Both the position numbers and the translations under genes were made by a program. 64,000 nt of DNA from Leptonema illini DSM 21528 (GTDB taxonomy: Bacteria > Spirochaetota > Leptospiria > Leptospirales > Leptonemataceae): assembly GCF_000243335.1 (NCBI RefSeq), contig NZ_JH597773.1, positions 2,323,728-2,387,727 of the forward strand. Reading direction: 5' to 3'. Each line of letters opens with the position of its first letter. The stretch's first letter is position 1. Positions 8,430-15,957 of the stretch are shown here, piece by piece. The notes under the pieces are model-generated. The model worked only from the letters and a program-made list of their open reading frames with translations, searched no databases and was not told the origin of the DNA.

Positions 8430-8506
8430 GGGGTAGTAGCTCAGTCGGTTAGAGTGCTGGTCTGTCACACCGGAGGTCGCGGGTTCAAGTCCCGTCTGCC
8501 CCGCCA
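8430..8506 (+). tRNA. tRNA-Asp (GTC)
   Basis: Complete cloverleaf: acceptor GGGGTAG pairs with CTGCCCC, D-arm GCTCAGTCGGTTAGAGT, anticodon loop CTGTCAC with anticodon GTC, T-loop GGTTCAAGTCC, discriminator G and encoded CCA (8504-8506). An intrinsic terminator follows. Confidence 0.96.
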
Positions 8507-8522
8507 ACTCGTTCATCTGATC

Positions 8523-8546
8523 AAGGGACCATCGGTCCCTTTTTTA
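8523..8546 (+). terminator. Intrinsic terminator after tRNA-Asp
   Basis: AAGGGACC, a three-base loop and GGTCCCTT are followed by a run of T, 17 bp beyond the tRNA 3' end. Confidence 0.9.
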
Positions 8547-8657
8547 TTTTCTTCTCTCGATTCCTTTCTCATACTTCATTCAGCGAATAGAAGGAAGCGA
8601 GCCCTGCTTTGAAAATCATGCAGGCCTGTGACCGGTGTACTGTTATATTAAAACATC

Positions 8658-9377
8658 ATGCTGATTCCCGATAAAGCCATTCTCTATGCAGGCGATCCGA
8701 TGTGTTCCTCGTGCTACGGCTTCTCCCCCGCCCTCGAACAGGCCATGCACGAATACGAAGTTCCCTTTATTCCCGTTATGGGAGGGCTTCGACCTGGAGC
8801 AAACTCCGAAGCGATGGACGATCGACTGAGTCGATTCCTTGAGCATCACTGGAAGCAGGTAGAAAGGCTTACGGGAAGACCGTTTGACTACAGCATCCTT
8901 TCGCGAAGAGACTTTCGTTACGACACTGAGCCTTCCTGCCGTGCCGTCGTCGCTGTTCGCGAGATGAGGACCGATCTTGCCTTTCCATTCTACTTCGCTT
9001 TGCAGAGCGCTTTCTACGCCAGGGCCGAAAACCCCACCGATGAGCAGACCTTTATCAGAATTGCACAGGAACTCGGCATCGACGCAGATGCCTTCGTACA
9101 GGCATATCACTCTGAAGAAAACGCCTATGAAACGAAGCAGGACTTTCAGCTCTGCCACGCTCTGCAGATCACCGGATTTCCAGCGCTCATGTATATAGAA
9201 AACCGCGTCGCCTGGCCCATTGCAAAAGGCTATAGAGATCTTGATGATCTTCGCGCGGCAATCGACCATACTCTCAAGGCTGCTGCAGAGAATGCCGCTG
9301 AGAAACGTGAAGCAAATACCGTAAAGAACACCGGTGTAGCAGGCGAAAGCTGCGCGACGGACGGCTCTGGTTGTTAA
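8658..9377 (+). CDS. DsbA-family (FrnE/2-hydroxychromene isomerase-like) thioredoxin-fold protein
   Basis: 239 residues without a signal peptide, so probably cytoplasmic. The N-terminal strand runs into DPMCSSCYGF, a CxxC redox site (Cys16, Cys19) in the context of the DsbA-like family found in FrnE and related oxidoreductases (DPMCxWCWGF). A helical insertion follows, and the cis-Pro region is ITGFPALMYIENR. A Ser replaces the aromatic residue inside the CxxC. The C-terminal tail carries further Cys (GESCATDGSGC), which could form a second redox or metal site. It stands alone between tRNA genes; the partner is unknown. Confidence 0.82.
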   Translation: MLIPDKAILYAGDPMCSSCYGFSPALEQAMHEYEVPFIPVMGGLRPGANSEAMDDRLSRFLEHHWKQVERLTGRPFDYSILSRRDFRYDTEPSCRAVVAVREMRTDLAFPFYFALQSAFYARAENPTDEQTFIRIAQELGIDADAFVQAYHSEENAYETKQDFQLCHALQITGFPALMYIENRVAWPIAKGYRDLDDLRAAIDHTLKAAAENAAEKREANTVKNTGVAGESCATDGSGC

Positions 9378-9510
9378 CTACCTGCACGCCCGGTCACACT
9401 ATCGACGCGAACCTGTGAGCTTGGGTTAACGCCTGAGGCAGCGAGATGGCGCAGGCATGCTTGAAGCTCAGAGCTTCGCATTCTTCTTTCAAAAAGGAAA
9501 ACACAAAATA

Positions 9511-9532
9511 AAAAAAGGCCCGAAGGCCTTTT
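9511..9532. terminator. Bidirectional intrinsic terminator
   Basis: AAAAAAGGCC, a short loop and GGCCTTTT lie between the DsbA-family gene (plus) and the Glu/Lys tRNA genes (minus), with A and T runs on both flanks. Confidence 0.85.
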
Positions 9533-9553
9533 CGTTTGTATCAAAATTTCCAG

Positions 9554-9625
9554 TACCCCGTAGGGGAATCGAACCCCTGTTGCTGGAATGAAAATCCAGA
9601 GTCCTGACCTCTAGACGAACGGGGC
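9554..9625 (-). tRNA. tRNA-Glu (TTC)
   Basis: Minus-strand cloverleaf: GCCCCGT pairs with ACGGGGT (the first pair is a G-T wobble), the anticodon stem-loop is CTGGA-TTTTCAT-TCCAG giving TTC, and the T-arm is GGGGTTCGATTCCCC. CCA is not encoded. It is ten bases downstream of tRNA-Lys on the same strand, so the two are likely cotranscribed. Confidence 0.93.
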
Positions 9626-9635
9626 ATTAACTGCC

Positions 9636-9708
9636 TGAGTCGACCGGGGCTCGAACCCGGGACCCTCTCCTTAAAAGGGAGATGCTCTACCGACTGAGCT
9701 ATCGACTC
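9636..9708 (-). tRNA. tRNA-Lys (TTT)
   Basis: Minus-strand cloverleaf: GAGTCGA pairs with TCGACTC, D-arm AGCTCAGTCGGTAGAGCA, anticodon loop CTTTTAA giving TTT, T-arm CGGGTTCGAGCCCCG, discriminator A. CCA is not encoded. Confidence 0.94.
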
Positions 9709-9755
9709 TTACCGAAAGCAAGGATTCTCTGGCCTTGCCTCCGGTCAAACCAAAT

Positions 9756-10250
9756 TCACATTTTTCCTACTCGCTGCTGTGAAAAAAGTTCGCTGAGTTC
9801 TTCTCCCGAGAAGAGATGATCAAGGTTCATAAGAACGATGAAGCGTTCCTTCAACTTACCGATACCTGAGATATATCTCGTATGCACGGACTTCACTGCA
9901 GGCGGTCCCTGATCGATATCTTCGGGACGAAACTGCACCACGCTCGATACGCGATCGACGGCAAGACCTATACGACGCTTTTCCACTTCGATGATGATGG
10001 CACGATCGGGATTTCCCGTCCCACCTTCATCAAGCTCAAGCTTGCCTTTCAGGTCGATGATGGGAATAACCTTCCCGCGAATATCCATCATTCCGAGGAA
10101 ATAGGGACGCGAATGAGGCACGGGAATGATACTCTCAATGCGCACAATCTCGTGCACCTTGAGAACCTCAAGACCGTACTCTTCATCCTTCATCATGAAG
10201 ATGACGTATTTGTTGTCGGGCTGCGCCCCTCTCGAAACAGGTTGGGCCAT
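9756..10250 (-). CDS. cheW: Chemotaxis coupling protein CheW
   Basis: 164-residue CheW-fold protein that couples methyl-accepting chemoreceptors to the CheA kinase. Seen: KYVIFMMKDEEYGLEVLKVHEIV at the N-terminus, the core block PYFLGMMDIRGKVIPIIDLKGKL (the R-G-x-V-(I/V)-P-(I/V)-(I/V)-D-L signature), and the second lobe with IGLAVDRVSSVV. It is a stand-alone CheW, with no CheA, receptor or other che gene in the window. Upstream of the tRNA pair on the same strand, 45 bp away. Confidence 0.93.
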   Translation of the reverse strand: MAQPVSRGAQPDNKYVIFMMKDEEYGLEVLKVHEIVRIESIIPVPHSRPYFLGMMDIRGKVIPIIDLKGKLELDEGGTGNPDRAIIIEVEKRRIGLAVDRVSSVVQFRPEDIDQGPPAVKSVHTRYISGIGKLKERFIVLMNLDHLFSGEELSELFSQQRVGKM

Positions 10251-10432
10251 TTCTCATTCCCTGCAGAGATCGAACGCCGGTAAAGTTTTTTTCATCGGCC
10301 TTCGGAAATTCGGCAAACTCCTTAAGGGGCCCGCCGTTTTATAAGACGGAATCCATCTCAAGAAATCGAATCAGAAAGACCCGGAAAGCCTGTTAAAGGC
10401 CTGGTCAGAAACGAGATCAGCCTGAAAGCATT

Positions 10433-11497
10433 TCAGGCCGACTGCCTCACGCTATCAGAGCGCACTGCTTTCCCTCTGTTTTTCGGCTGCTGGCCGGCCT
10501 TTCGCTGCTTTCCCTCTATTGCAGACGGTGCAGATGGCCGGGTAGCCTTCGTGGCCTTCGTGCCCTTTTTGGAGTTGCGAGCGCTCTTCTTTTGCTGTCC
10601 GTTAAAATGCTCGAGCAGCATCTTCGCAGCGCGCTCACCTGCCTGTACACCCATAGCGACGGTCTCTTCAAGCTTCGCCTGATCTGTCGTCACCAGACCC
10701 ACGGGCAGAAACTGTTCAGGCGCGATCGTGTGGATGGTAATGCCTTCCGGAGGCGCCGAGGCTACCGAACGGGCAAGGTTGAAATGATGATGATGCCAGC
10801 GACGCATCAGCTTTGCCATCTTCCAATCACGTGGAAAAGAAAGCATGCCCGTCAGAAAATTGAAGGGAGCTGAAGTTCTCCATGAAGGGGAATTCATTAC
10901 GACCGTGATGTCGGTGTATCCACATTCGATCAGATCGTTAACCGGAAGCGGATTCAACAGCGCTGCATCCGAGCAGAGCCTGCCCTCGACATCGTGCCGT
11001 CCGCGCGTGGCGATGGGCAGAGCCGTCGCCGCCTTCAGAAGCGGAAATATATTCGATTCGGTCGCCCGAACATACTCAATCGATCGAGAACGCAGATTCG
11101 TGACGGCGACGCGAAACTCCGGAAGGCCATACTGCTCAAAGTTCTCAGCCTGCAACGGATACTTCTTCGCAAACAGGAAATCGATCAGAAACTCCTGATC
11201 AAGCAGGGTCTTCTTCCTGAGCGGATTGAAGATGGATATCAGCCTGTGACCGGCCAGCTCATGACGCCATATCGATAGCGTATGATCGCCGATCTCGGGC
11301 TCGGGATCGGGCGTCGACGCATAATAGGCGGCGCAACAGGCCCCTGACGATACGGCGACGACAAGATCATAATGCTGCGCCGGCAGATAACAGTTCAAAG
11401 CATGCAGAACTCCGCCGGCGAAGGCGCCCTTCATGCCGCCACCTTCGACGAGCAATGCTCGTTTGCGGCCTTTCGCTTCAGGAAGACGACGGTTCAT
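10433..11497 (-). CDS. Patatin-like phospholipase
   Basis: 354 residues. The N-terminal oxyanion loop is LLVEGGGMKGAFAGGVL, the nucleophile elbow is VAVSSGACCA (G-x-S-x-G becomes V-S-S-G), and the catalytic-Asp region reads CSDAALLNPLP, where the usual D-G-(G/A) is D-A-A. This is the YjjU/RssA-type bacterial patatin group acting on acyl esters or phospholipids. The last 60 residues are a Lys/Arg/Ser/Ala-rich tail with no fold, possibly membrane or nucleic-acid binding. The start overlaps the acyltransferase stop (ATGA), so deacylation and acylation functions are coupled in one operon. Active-site changes make catalysis probable but unproven. Confidence 0.82.
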   Translation of the reverse strand: MNRRLPEAKGRKRALLVEGGGMKGAFAGGVLHALNCYLPAQHYDLVVAVSSGACCAAYYASTPDPEPEIGDHTLSIWRHELAGHRLISIFNPLRKKTLLDQEFLIDFLFAKKYPLQAENFEQYGLPEFRVAVTNLRSRSIEYVRATESNIFPLLKAATALPIATRGRHDVEGRLCSDAALLNPLPVNDLIECGYTDITVVMNSPSWRTSAPFNFLTGMLSFPRDWKMAKLMRRWHHHHFNLARSVASAPPEGITIHTIAPEQFLPVGLVTTDQAKLEETVAMGVQAGERAAKMLLEHFNGQQKKSARNSKKGTKATKATRPSAPSAIEGKQRKAGQQPKNRGKAVRSDSVRQSA

Positions 11498-12252
11498 ACG
11501 GAAGGCTCACCTTTTTCAAACGGATAGGTCAGGTTGGTCAGGCTTGCAATCTCATGCATACACTCATGCAAGAACTGCTCGGGATCATGGTCGGCCGTGA
11601 AATGCTTCAGCTCACCGGCCCGCACGACATATTTTGTGCGACGGAACCATCCGCGCGGCTGGTATTCCATACCAAGACAGAGCACGGGAAGCGGTTTCTC
11701 GGGCTTTCCGGCGACGAACCGAAAAGCGCCCGCTCTACCGCGGCCCATCGCATAAGGAACGGTCGTCTGCTCGGGAAAGATCACAAGCATATTGCCCTGA
11801 TGAAGCACCTTGCGTCCGTGCAGCAGATGCTTCTTGCTTTTGCGCGGCTCGTCTCTATTCAGAGGAATGCCGCCGCATTTCAGGAAGTAGTTAAAGAAGA
11901 TGGGATGCGCAAGACTGTCCTTCATCACGCACCAGACATTCCAGCGACGTCGAAAGAGCGCATTGGCCAGGCCAAGCGGAATATCATCCACGCGCTGATG
12001 CTTCGCCAGCACAAGCACACTGCCATCAGTGGGGATGTTTTCAAGGCCGTATGCCTCTGCTTTGTAGAAGAGTTTGCTGTACAGCCGACCGAACCAGTCA
12101 AGTGACCGACGCACAAGTTGCGAAGATCCTGGATGAAGACCCGGTTCAGCATCATGCCGGATGTGCTTTTTCTTTGCCAGACGGTGAATCTTTGCCGGCG
12201 TCTCTCCGCGCTCCCCTGCACGGTCTATTGTAGATGATTGAATGGAGTTCAT
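11494..12252 (-). CDS. PlsC-like lysophospholipid acyltransferase
   Basis: 1-acyl-glycerol-3-phosphate acyltransferase family. Motif I is HQRVDD (HX4D), motif II is around GGIPLNRDEP, motif III is VIFPEQTT (FPEGT variant with Gln for Gly), and motif IV is the PVLCLGMEY region. The ATG at 12252 is chosen; a TTG eight codons upstream also opens the frame. A basic N-terminal region of about 60 residues precedes the domain. The substitution in motif III suggests a substrate different from that of canonical PlsC. First gene of a two-gene operon with the patatin, implying phospholipid acyl-chain remodelling (inference). Confidence 0.83.
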   Translation of the reverse strand: MNSIQSSTIDRAGERGETPAKIHRLAKKKHIRHDAEPGLHPGSSQLVRRSLDWFGRLYSKLFYKAEAYGLENIPTDGSVLVLAKHQRVDDIPLGLANALFRRRWNVWCVMKDSLAHPIFFNYFLKCGGIPLNRDEPRKSKKHLLHGRKVLHQGNMLVIFPEQTTVPYAMGRGRAGAFRFVAGKPEKPLPVLCLGMEYQPRGWFRRTKYVVRAGELKHFTADHDPEQFLHECMHEIASLTNLTYPFEKGEPSV

Positions 12253-12291
12253 TAACGGATGCGACTCCCATTGCAATCGTCGGTTGCAAAA

Positions 12292-12315
12292 AAAAGAGGC
12301 CCGCAGGCCTCTTTT
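12292..12315 (-). terminator. Intrinsic terminator after the DegT aminotransferase gene
   Basis: AAAAGAGGCC, CGCA and GGCCTCTTTT form a hairpin with flanking A and T runs, located between the aminotransferase gene and the acyltransferase gene on the minus strand. Confidence 0.85.
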
Positions 12316-12392
12316 TCATGGAAATGCGCGATCAGTCCCAACACCGTCCCCGGAATTCCGGAGTAAGTAAGGTATCGCCGTAAGTCACACGC

Positions 12393-13502
12393 TCAACGAG
12401 CGGTTCGACAGTGCTCCAGAACCTCTGCAAACTCAGCATCGGTCATATAAGGGAAGAGCGGAAGGTTCAGCACCGAGGCGCTGATGCGTCGGGCTACATC
12501 CCCTCCGACCTTGCCTTTCAGGAAAGCCTCCGCTCCTTTTTGATCCGAAACGGCGCCAGGATAGACGATTCCGAATCCGATGCCTTTTGCCTTCAGATGG
12601 GCCTCGATGGCCGGGCGAGCGGCGGGGTCATGCAGAGTGACGTTCAGGTATCCGTTCTCGACGATACCGGCCGGCGGCAGCACGCAGTTCCAGCCCAGTT
12701 TCGGCAGCTCTTCCTGGTAGCGACGGGCGATGGCCTGTCTGCTTTTCAGCCGTGCGGCAAAATGCGGATGGCTGAGATTCAAGAAGGCCGCCTGAAAGGA
12801 ATCCATGCGGGAGTTCCAACCCACGCTACCATGCGCATAGTGCTGCTCCCGGCCGTGGTTGCCAAGCGAACGGATTTTCTCGGCCAGCCTTTCGTCGTCG
12901 GTAAGAACGGCTCCACCGTCGCCCGCAGCGCCAAAGGTCTTTGCCGGGTAAAAGCTGATCGTAGAGATCTGAGCGCCGGAATAGATCGACGTTCCATTCG
13001 CCTGAACGCCATAGCACTGCGCTCCGTCTTCGATCAGCGCAATACTCCGCTCCAGACAGAAGCTACGAAAGTCGTTCAAGCGTGCGCTGGCCCATCCATA
13101 GAGATGAACAAGCATAGCGGCCTTCGGTTTATACTGCTCGACGGCCTTCACAAAAAGATCGTAATCCATTTGCAGATCGGTACTCGAAACATCGACCGTC
13201 ACAGGATCGGCGCCGACATTCACGACCGCCTCGAAGGTAGCCCAGAATGTCAGGTCGGGAAGAAGTACCGTGTCGCCAGGACCGACGCCGGCCGCGCGCA
13301 GTGCAAGTTGCAGAGCATCGGTGCCGTTAGCGCAGGCAATGGCATAACGGACGTTATTCTCCATGCAGAGAGTTTCTTCAAGCTTCTGCACTTCGGCTCC
13401 ACCCACAAAGGAGGTGTTGGAGGTAAGATTGCGCACCTTTTCGGTGAAAGTGTCGACAAAGCCGTCTTCAAATCGCTTCAGATCGATAAAAGGAACTGTC
13501 AT
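12393..13502 (-). CDS. DegT/DnrJ/EryC1/StrS family PLP aminotransferase
   Basis: 369-residue sugar aminotransferase of the type that makes amino sugars for surface polysaccharides. Seen: the substrate-entry block SNTSFVGGAEV, the GTDALQLALRA glycine turn, IEDGAQ (Asp159 pairs with the PLP pyridine nitrogen), SFYPAKTFGAAGDGG with Lys188 as the PLP Schiff-base residue, and GWNSRMDSFQAAFL near the C-terminal domain. It is a single-gene unit bounded by a terminator downstream and long hairpins upstream. The specific nucleotide sugar cannot be told. Confidence 0.9.
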   Translation of the reverse strand: MTVPFIDLKRFEDGFVDTFTEKVRNLTSNTSFVGGAEVQKLEETLCMENNVRYAIACANGTDALQLALRAAGVGPGDTVLLPDLTFWATFEAVVNVGADPVTVDVSSTDLQMDYDLFVKAVEQYKPKAAMLVHLYGWASARLNDFRSFCLERSIALIEDGAQCYGVQANGTSIYSGAQISTISFYPAKTFGAAGDGGAVLTDDERLAEKIRSLGNHGREQHYAHGSVGWNSRMDSFQAAFLNLSHPHFAARLKSRQAIARRYQEELPKLGWNCVLPPAGIVENGYLNVTLHDPAARPAIEAHLKAKGIGFGIVYPGAVSDQKGAEAFLKGKVGGDVARRISASVLNLPLFPYMTDAEFAEVLEHCRTAR

Positions 13503-13544
13503 ATAAGACGAAAAACCGTGTCACACGCCCCCGGCAAGCCAATT

Positions 13545-13630
13545 CCCGCACGCATCTCATTCCTCACCCCGCGGGTGGCACTTTGTTGATTGGTTGAGTG
13601 CCAGGCGGGGTTCGGATGGATGCGTGCGGG
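13545..13630. repeat. Long nested inverted repeat A
   Basis: The outer arms are perfect over 12 bp (CCCGCACGCATC at 13545-13556 and its complement at 13619-13630). Inside are CCCCGC/GCGGGG (13567-13572, 13605-13610) and TGGCACT/AGTGCCA (13576-13582, 13597-13603) around a 14-base loop. The whole 86-bp unit can fold into one long imperfect hairpin. It lies in the 283-bp gap upstream of the DegT gene. Confidence 0.75.
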
Positions 13631-13681
13631 ATGCAGTCGGTTAGACGAGACTTGAATTTGCTCCATATGCACAGAGTCCAG

Positions 13682-13778
13682 CCCGCCCGCTCCCCCTGTG
13701 TAGCGAAGCAGGAGTGCGGAGCGTGCGGCGATTGACGCAGGACGCGTCATTTCGACGCACACAGGGGGTGCGGGCGGG
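13682..13778. repeat. Long inverted repeat B
   Basis: Twenty-base arms (13682-13701, beginning CCCGCCCGC, and 13759-13778, ending GCGGGCGGG) are complementary at 19 of 20 positions and enclose 57 bases that contain a palindromic GACGCGTC. It begins eight bases beyond the DUF937 stop. Both A and B start with CCCGC(A/C)CGC, but otherwise share little sequence. Confidence 0.75.
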
Positions 13779-13785
13779 CCCTGGT

Positions 13786-14382
13786 TTATTTGAAAAGATT
13801 GGAGAGAAGCGCTGAGCCCATCTGAACGACGCGGTCGTCGATCTTGCCGTCGCCGTCGGCATCCATAAGTCCTTTCATCACTCCCATCAGGCCAGGAACC
13901 TTTGCTTCGGCCATCTCTCTTGCCGAATCAAGGACGCCAGGCAACGAAGAGGCGTCAAATTCTCCGCCCGACTGCATCTTGCCAAGGGCGCCCAGAACAA
14001 CAGGAGCAGCCATTCCAAGCACCTGCTTGGCTACCTTCGGATCAACGCCAGAAAGCTCGGCAAGCTGATCGGCCATCGGATCGGTCTGCGCCCCGAGCAC
14101 ATGCTTTAATATGCCCGTTCCCTGCTTCAGATTCGGATTCTCGAGAAAATCGTCGGCCTTATCAAGAACGGAGCCGTCATGATCGCTCGACACCGCCTTA
14201 AATAAAGACTCTGCCCCCGATTTGGTTTCGGCATTCTTTGAGAGGGCCTGGATCAGTAGCGGAACTGCGATGACGAGGATCTTCTGCACCTGGTCCTCAC
14301 TGATATTCAGCTTTTTTGCCATGCCCCCGAGCAGTTCGTCATTCTTCAAAAATCCAAGGGCCAGCGTTAATAATGAACTCAT
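13786..14382 (-). CDS. DUF937-type protein with a C-terminal EF-hand-like loop
   Basis: 198-residue protein with the repeated helical layout of DUF937 (LLTLALGFL..., VLIQALSKNAETKSGAESLFKAV, VLGMAAPVVLGALGKM). No signal peptide is visible. Near the C-terminus DADGDGKIDD matches a calcium-binding D-x-D-x-D-G loop, which is not a standard part of the family. The function of DUF937 proteins is not established. It is divergent from the DUF4189 gene across about 300 bp and followed immediately by inverted repeat B, which may act as its terminator. Confidence 0.72.
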   Translation of the reverse strand: MSSLLTLALGFLKNDELLGGMAKKLNISEDQVQKILVIAVPLLIQALSKNAETKSGAESLFKAVSSDHDGSVLDKADDFLENPNLKQGTGILKHVLGAQTDPMADQLAELSGVDPKVAKQVLGMAAPVVLGALGKMQSGGEFDASSLPGVLDSAREMAEAKVPGLMGVMKGLMDADGDGKIDDRVVQMGSALLSNLFK

Positions 14383-14683
14383 ACGTTCCTCCGTGTTTTA
14401 AAGCGCTTCGAGCAGGTCTGCCTTTAAGGCAGCGGCTCAGAAGTACATGGTTCAGGAGACGTAACAGCAGATAATAAATCCGATAAAAAAGCCTGCCTGC
14501 GCCTCTGCATTTGCGATGACCGGCGACTGCCGGACACTCATTACCCGTCCTTTCTCAGGATCAGACCTTTCCCGATACCCTGTCAGCGATTTTTTTTCTG
14601 CTCTCATTTTTTTGTTGAGCTTTTACGAACTCTTACGCTTCTAATGCATCGAACAGGGAGATAGAATCCCGAATGAGGTACCT
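14383..14683. other. Gene-free divergent spacer
   Basis: 301 bp between the divergent DUF937 and DUF4189 genes. It holds two T-rich runs (near 14588-14612) and presumably both promoters. I see no clear promoter pair, repeat or RNA structure. A GAGG ribosome site is present just upstream of 14684. Confidence 0.5.
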
Positions 14684-15049
14684 ATGAAAACAAAAACGAA
14701 GATGATTCTGGCCATGGCTGGAATGGTAGCTTTTCCCCTTGCATTGTTTGCCGATTCTGCAATCTATTTCTGCGAAGAAACCGGTTCTTACGGCGCCTCC
14801 TGGGGTGGAAGCATGGCTTCTGTAACTCAGACTGCCATCGACAACTGTCAGAGCCAGGGCGGAACGAACTGCCAGGAACTCGTTTCCTGCGAAGGCACCG
14901 GATACGGAGCTATCGCCATCAGCAACAACGAGGTCATCGGCGCATCCTGCGGCTACAACACTCAGAAAGAAGCCAATAAGGCTGCCCTTGAATCGTGCGT
15001 TCAATCGGATGGCGACGGCTGCACCGTAAAGCATACCTGGAACGGCTGA
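14684..15049 (+). CDS. Secreted DUF4189-like protein
   Basis: 121 residues with a good Sec signal peptide (MKTKTKMILAMAG... cleaved near ALFADS). The mature part is small and Cys-rich, with an internal duplication of a pattern A-x(4)-C-x(7)-C. The segment GYGAIAISNNEVIGASCGYNTQKEA is the typical core of DUF4189 (secreted, often in pairs of about 45-residue units). Eight Cys in the mature protein suggest disulfide bonds in the periplasm or outside. Strong terminator downstream; single-gene unit. Confidence 0.82.
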   Translation: MKTKTKMILAMAGMVAFPLALFADSAIYFCEETGSYGASWGGSMASVTQTAIDNCQSQGGTNCQELVSCEGTGYGAIAISNNEVIGASCGYNTQKEANKAALESCVQSDGDGCTVKHTWNG

Positions 15050-15070
15050 TTTCAGGCTCATGCCTGAATC

Positions 15071-15124
15071 GCCTGTTTTACGACAGGCTACTACCAAAAA
15101 AAGCCCGGTCTCCCGGGCTTTTTT
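15071..15124. terminator. Tandem hairpins, bidirectional terminator
   Basis: A weak hairpin GCCTGT/ACAGGC (15071-15088) is followed by a strong one, AAAAAAGCCCGG-TCTC-CCGGGCTTTTTT (15097-15124). It serves the DUF4189 gene on plus and the convergent STAS gene on minus. Confidence 0.9.
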
Positions 15125-15159
15125 CTTATCTTTGCAGCGTCGGCGGGTACCTTATCGAT

Positions 15160-15522
15160 TCAATACGAAGCCAGGGCCGCTTCAATGTCAGTGTAAACGA
15201 CCAGGCCCTCGGGCAGCTCCATCAGCGAAAAGACCTTCGTCAGAAATGGATGCAAACCGCCGATACACACCCTGCCACTCTTTTCGGCCGCTTTATAAAA
15301 AAGCGTGAAGATGATCGCAACGCCGGTTGAGTTCACGTAATCAAGCTTCGAGAGATCGATGACGACGTTAAAAAGGCCGTCGTCGAATACCTGTAAGAAA
15401 CGACGGTTCAGCTCATAAGAATTGGAGTTCGTGATTTTTCCCTCAAAGGAAACAACCTTCACGTCGGGCTTCTTTGAGCTCAGCTCCTGAATCTTCAGAT
15501 CCTTCAGTTCGATTGTTTCCAT
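15160..15522 (-). CDS. STAS-domain anti-sigma factor antagonist
   Basis: 120-residue SpoIIAA/RsbV-type STAS domain. The phosphorylation site lies in LDYVNSTGVAIIF, where the Ser of N-S-T-G is the residue phosphorylated by a partner kinase. FEGKITNSNSYELNRR is the N-terminal strand/helix block. It probably takes part in a partner-switching pathway; no RsbW-like kinase or PP2C phosphatase is in the window. It is nine bases downstream of the next gene and so in the hom operon. Confidence 0.87.
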   Translation of the reverse strand: METIELKDLKIQELSSKKPDVKVVSFEGKITNSNSYELNRRFLQVFDDGLFNVVIDLSKLDYVNSTGVAIIFTLFYKAAEKSGRVCIGGLHPFLTKVFSLMELPEGLVVYTDIEAALASY

Positions 15523-15531
15523 AAACGGGCC

Positions 15532-15957
15532 TCAGCGATCCACGACGATCAGCGCGTCTTCAGAGCCGAAGACAAAGCCGTCGATACGTCCGCGCAGGAA
15601 TTCTTCGAGAACGCCGCGCGTTTCGACACGGCCCGAGTAGCTCATATACATCTTGCGATGATCGGCCTTCCGTTTCAGGGGTACCTTGCGCATAGAAACG
15701 GCCGAACAGCTCGCCATGACGGCCTCAACTGAATCGAAAACCTCAAACTGAGAACGCAGCTCGGATTCAAGCCCTCGATCGGCAAGCATGAGATACACGC
15801 GATCGACGTCTTTCTTGATCAGATCAAGCAAAACTCCGTTCAATTCATAGGTCAGCAGGCGCTCGTGGCCGGGCAGTTCTATGAACAGATCGCCATGCCT
15901 CTGATAATCGGGCAGCGTATGAGCGGCGATTCTGAACGACGGTTTAGAGAGAAGCAT
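15532..15957 (-). CDS. Conserved-looking protein of unknown function, cotranscribed with STAS gene
   Basis: 141 residues, no signal peptide or membrane segment, alternating strands and helices (LLTYELNGVLLDLIKKDVDRVYLMLADRGLESELRSQF) followed by a basic middle (RKVPLKRKADHRK). I do not recognise a family. It overlaps the 3' end of hom by 14 bp and precedes the STAS gene by nine bases, so it is translated from the same message. A role with the STAS protein is possible but only suggested by position. Confidence 0.65.
   Translation of the reverse strand: MLLSKPSFRIAAHTLPDYQRHGDLFIELPGHERLLTYELNGVLLDLIKKDVDRVYLMLADRGLESELRSQFEVFDSVEAVMASCSAVSMRKVPLKRKADHRKMYMSYSGRVETRGVLEEFLRGRIDGFVFGSEDALIVVDR

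Noticed and set aside
12411-13589. 392-codon plus-strand ORF
   Set aside because: Shadow of the DegT aminotransferase gene, whose PLP-site motifs are on the minus strand.
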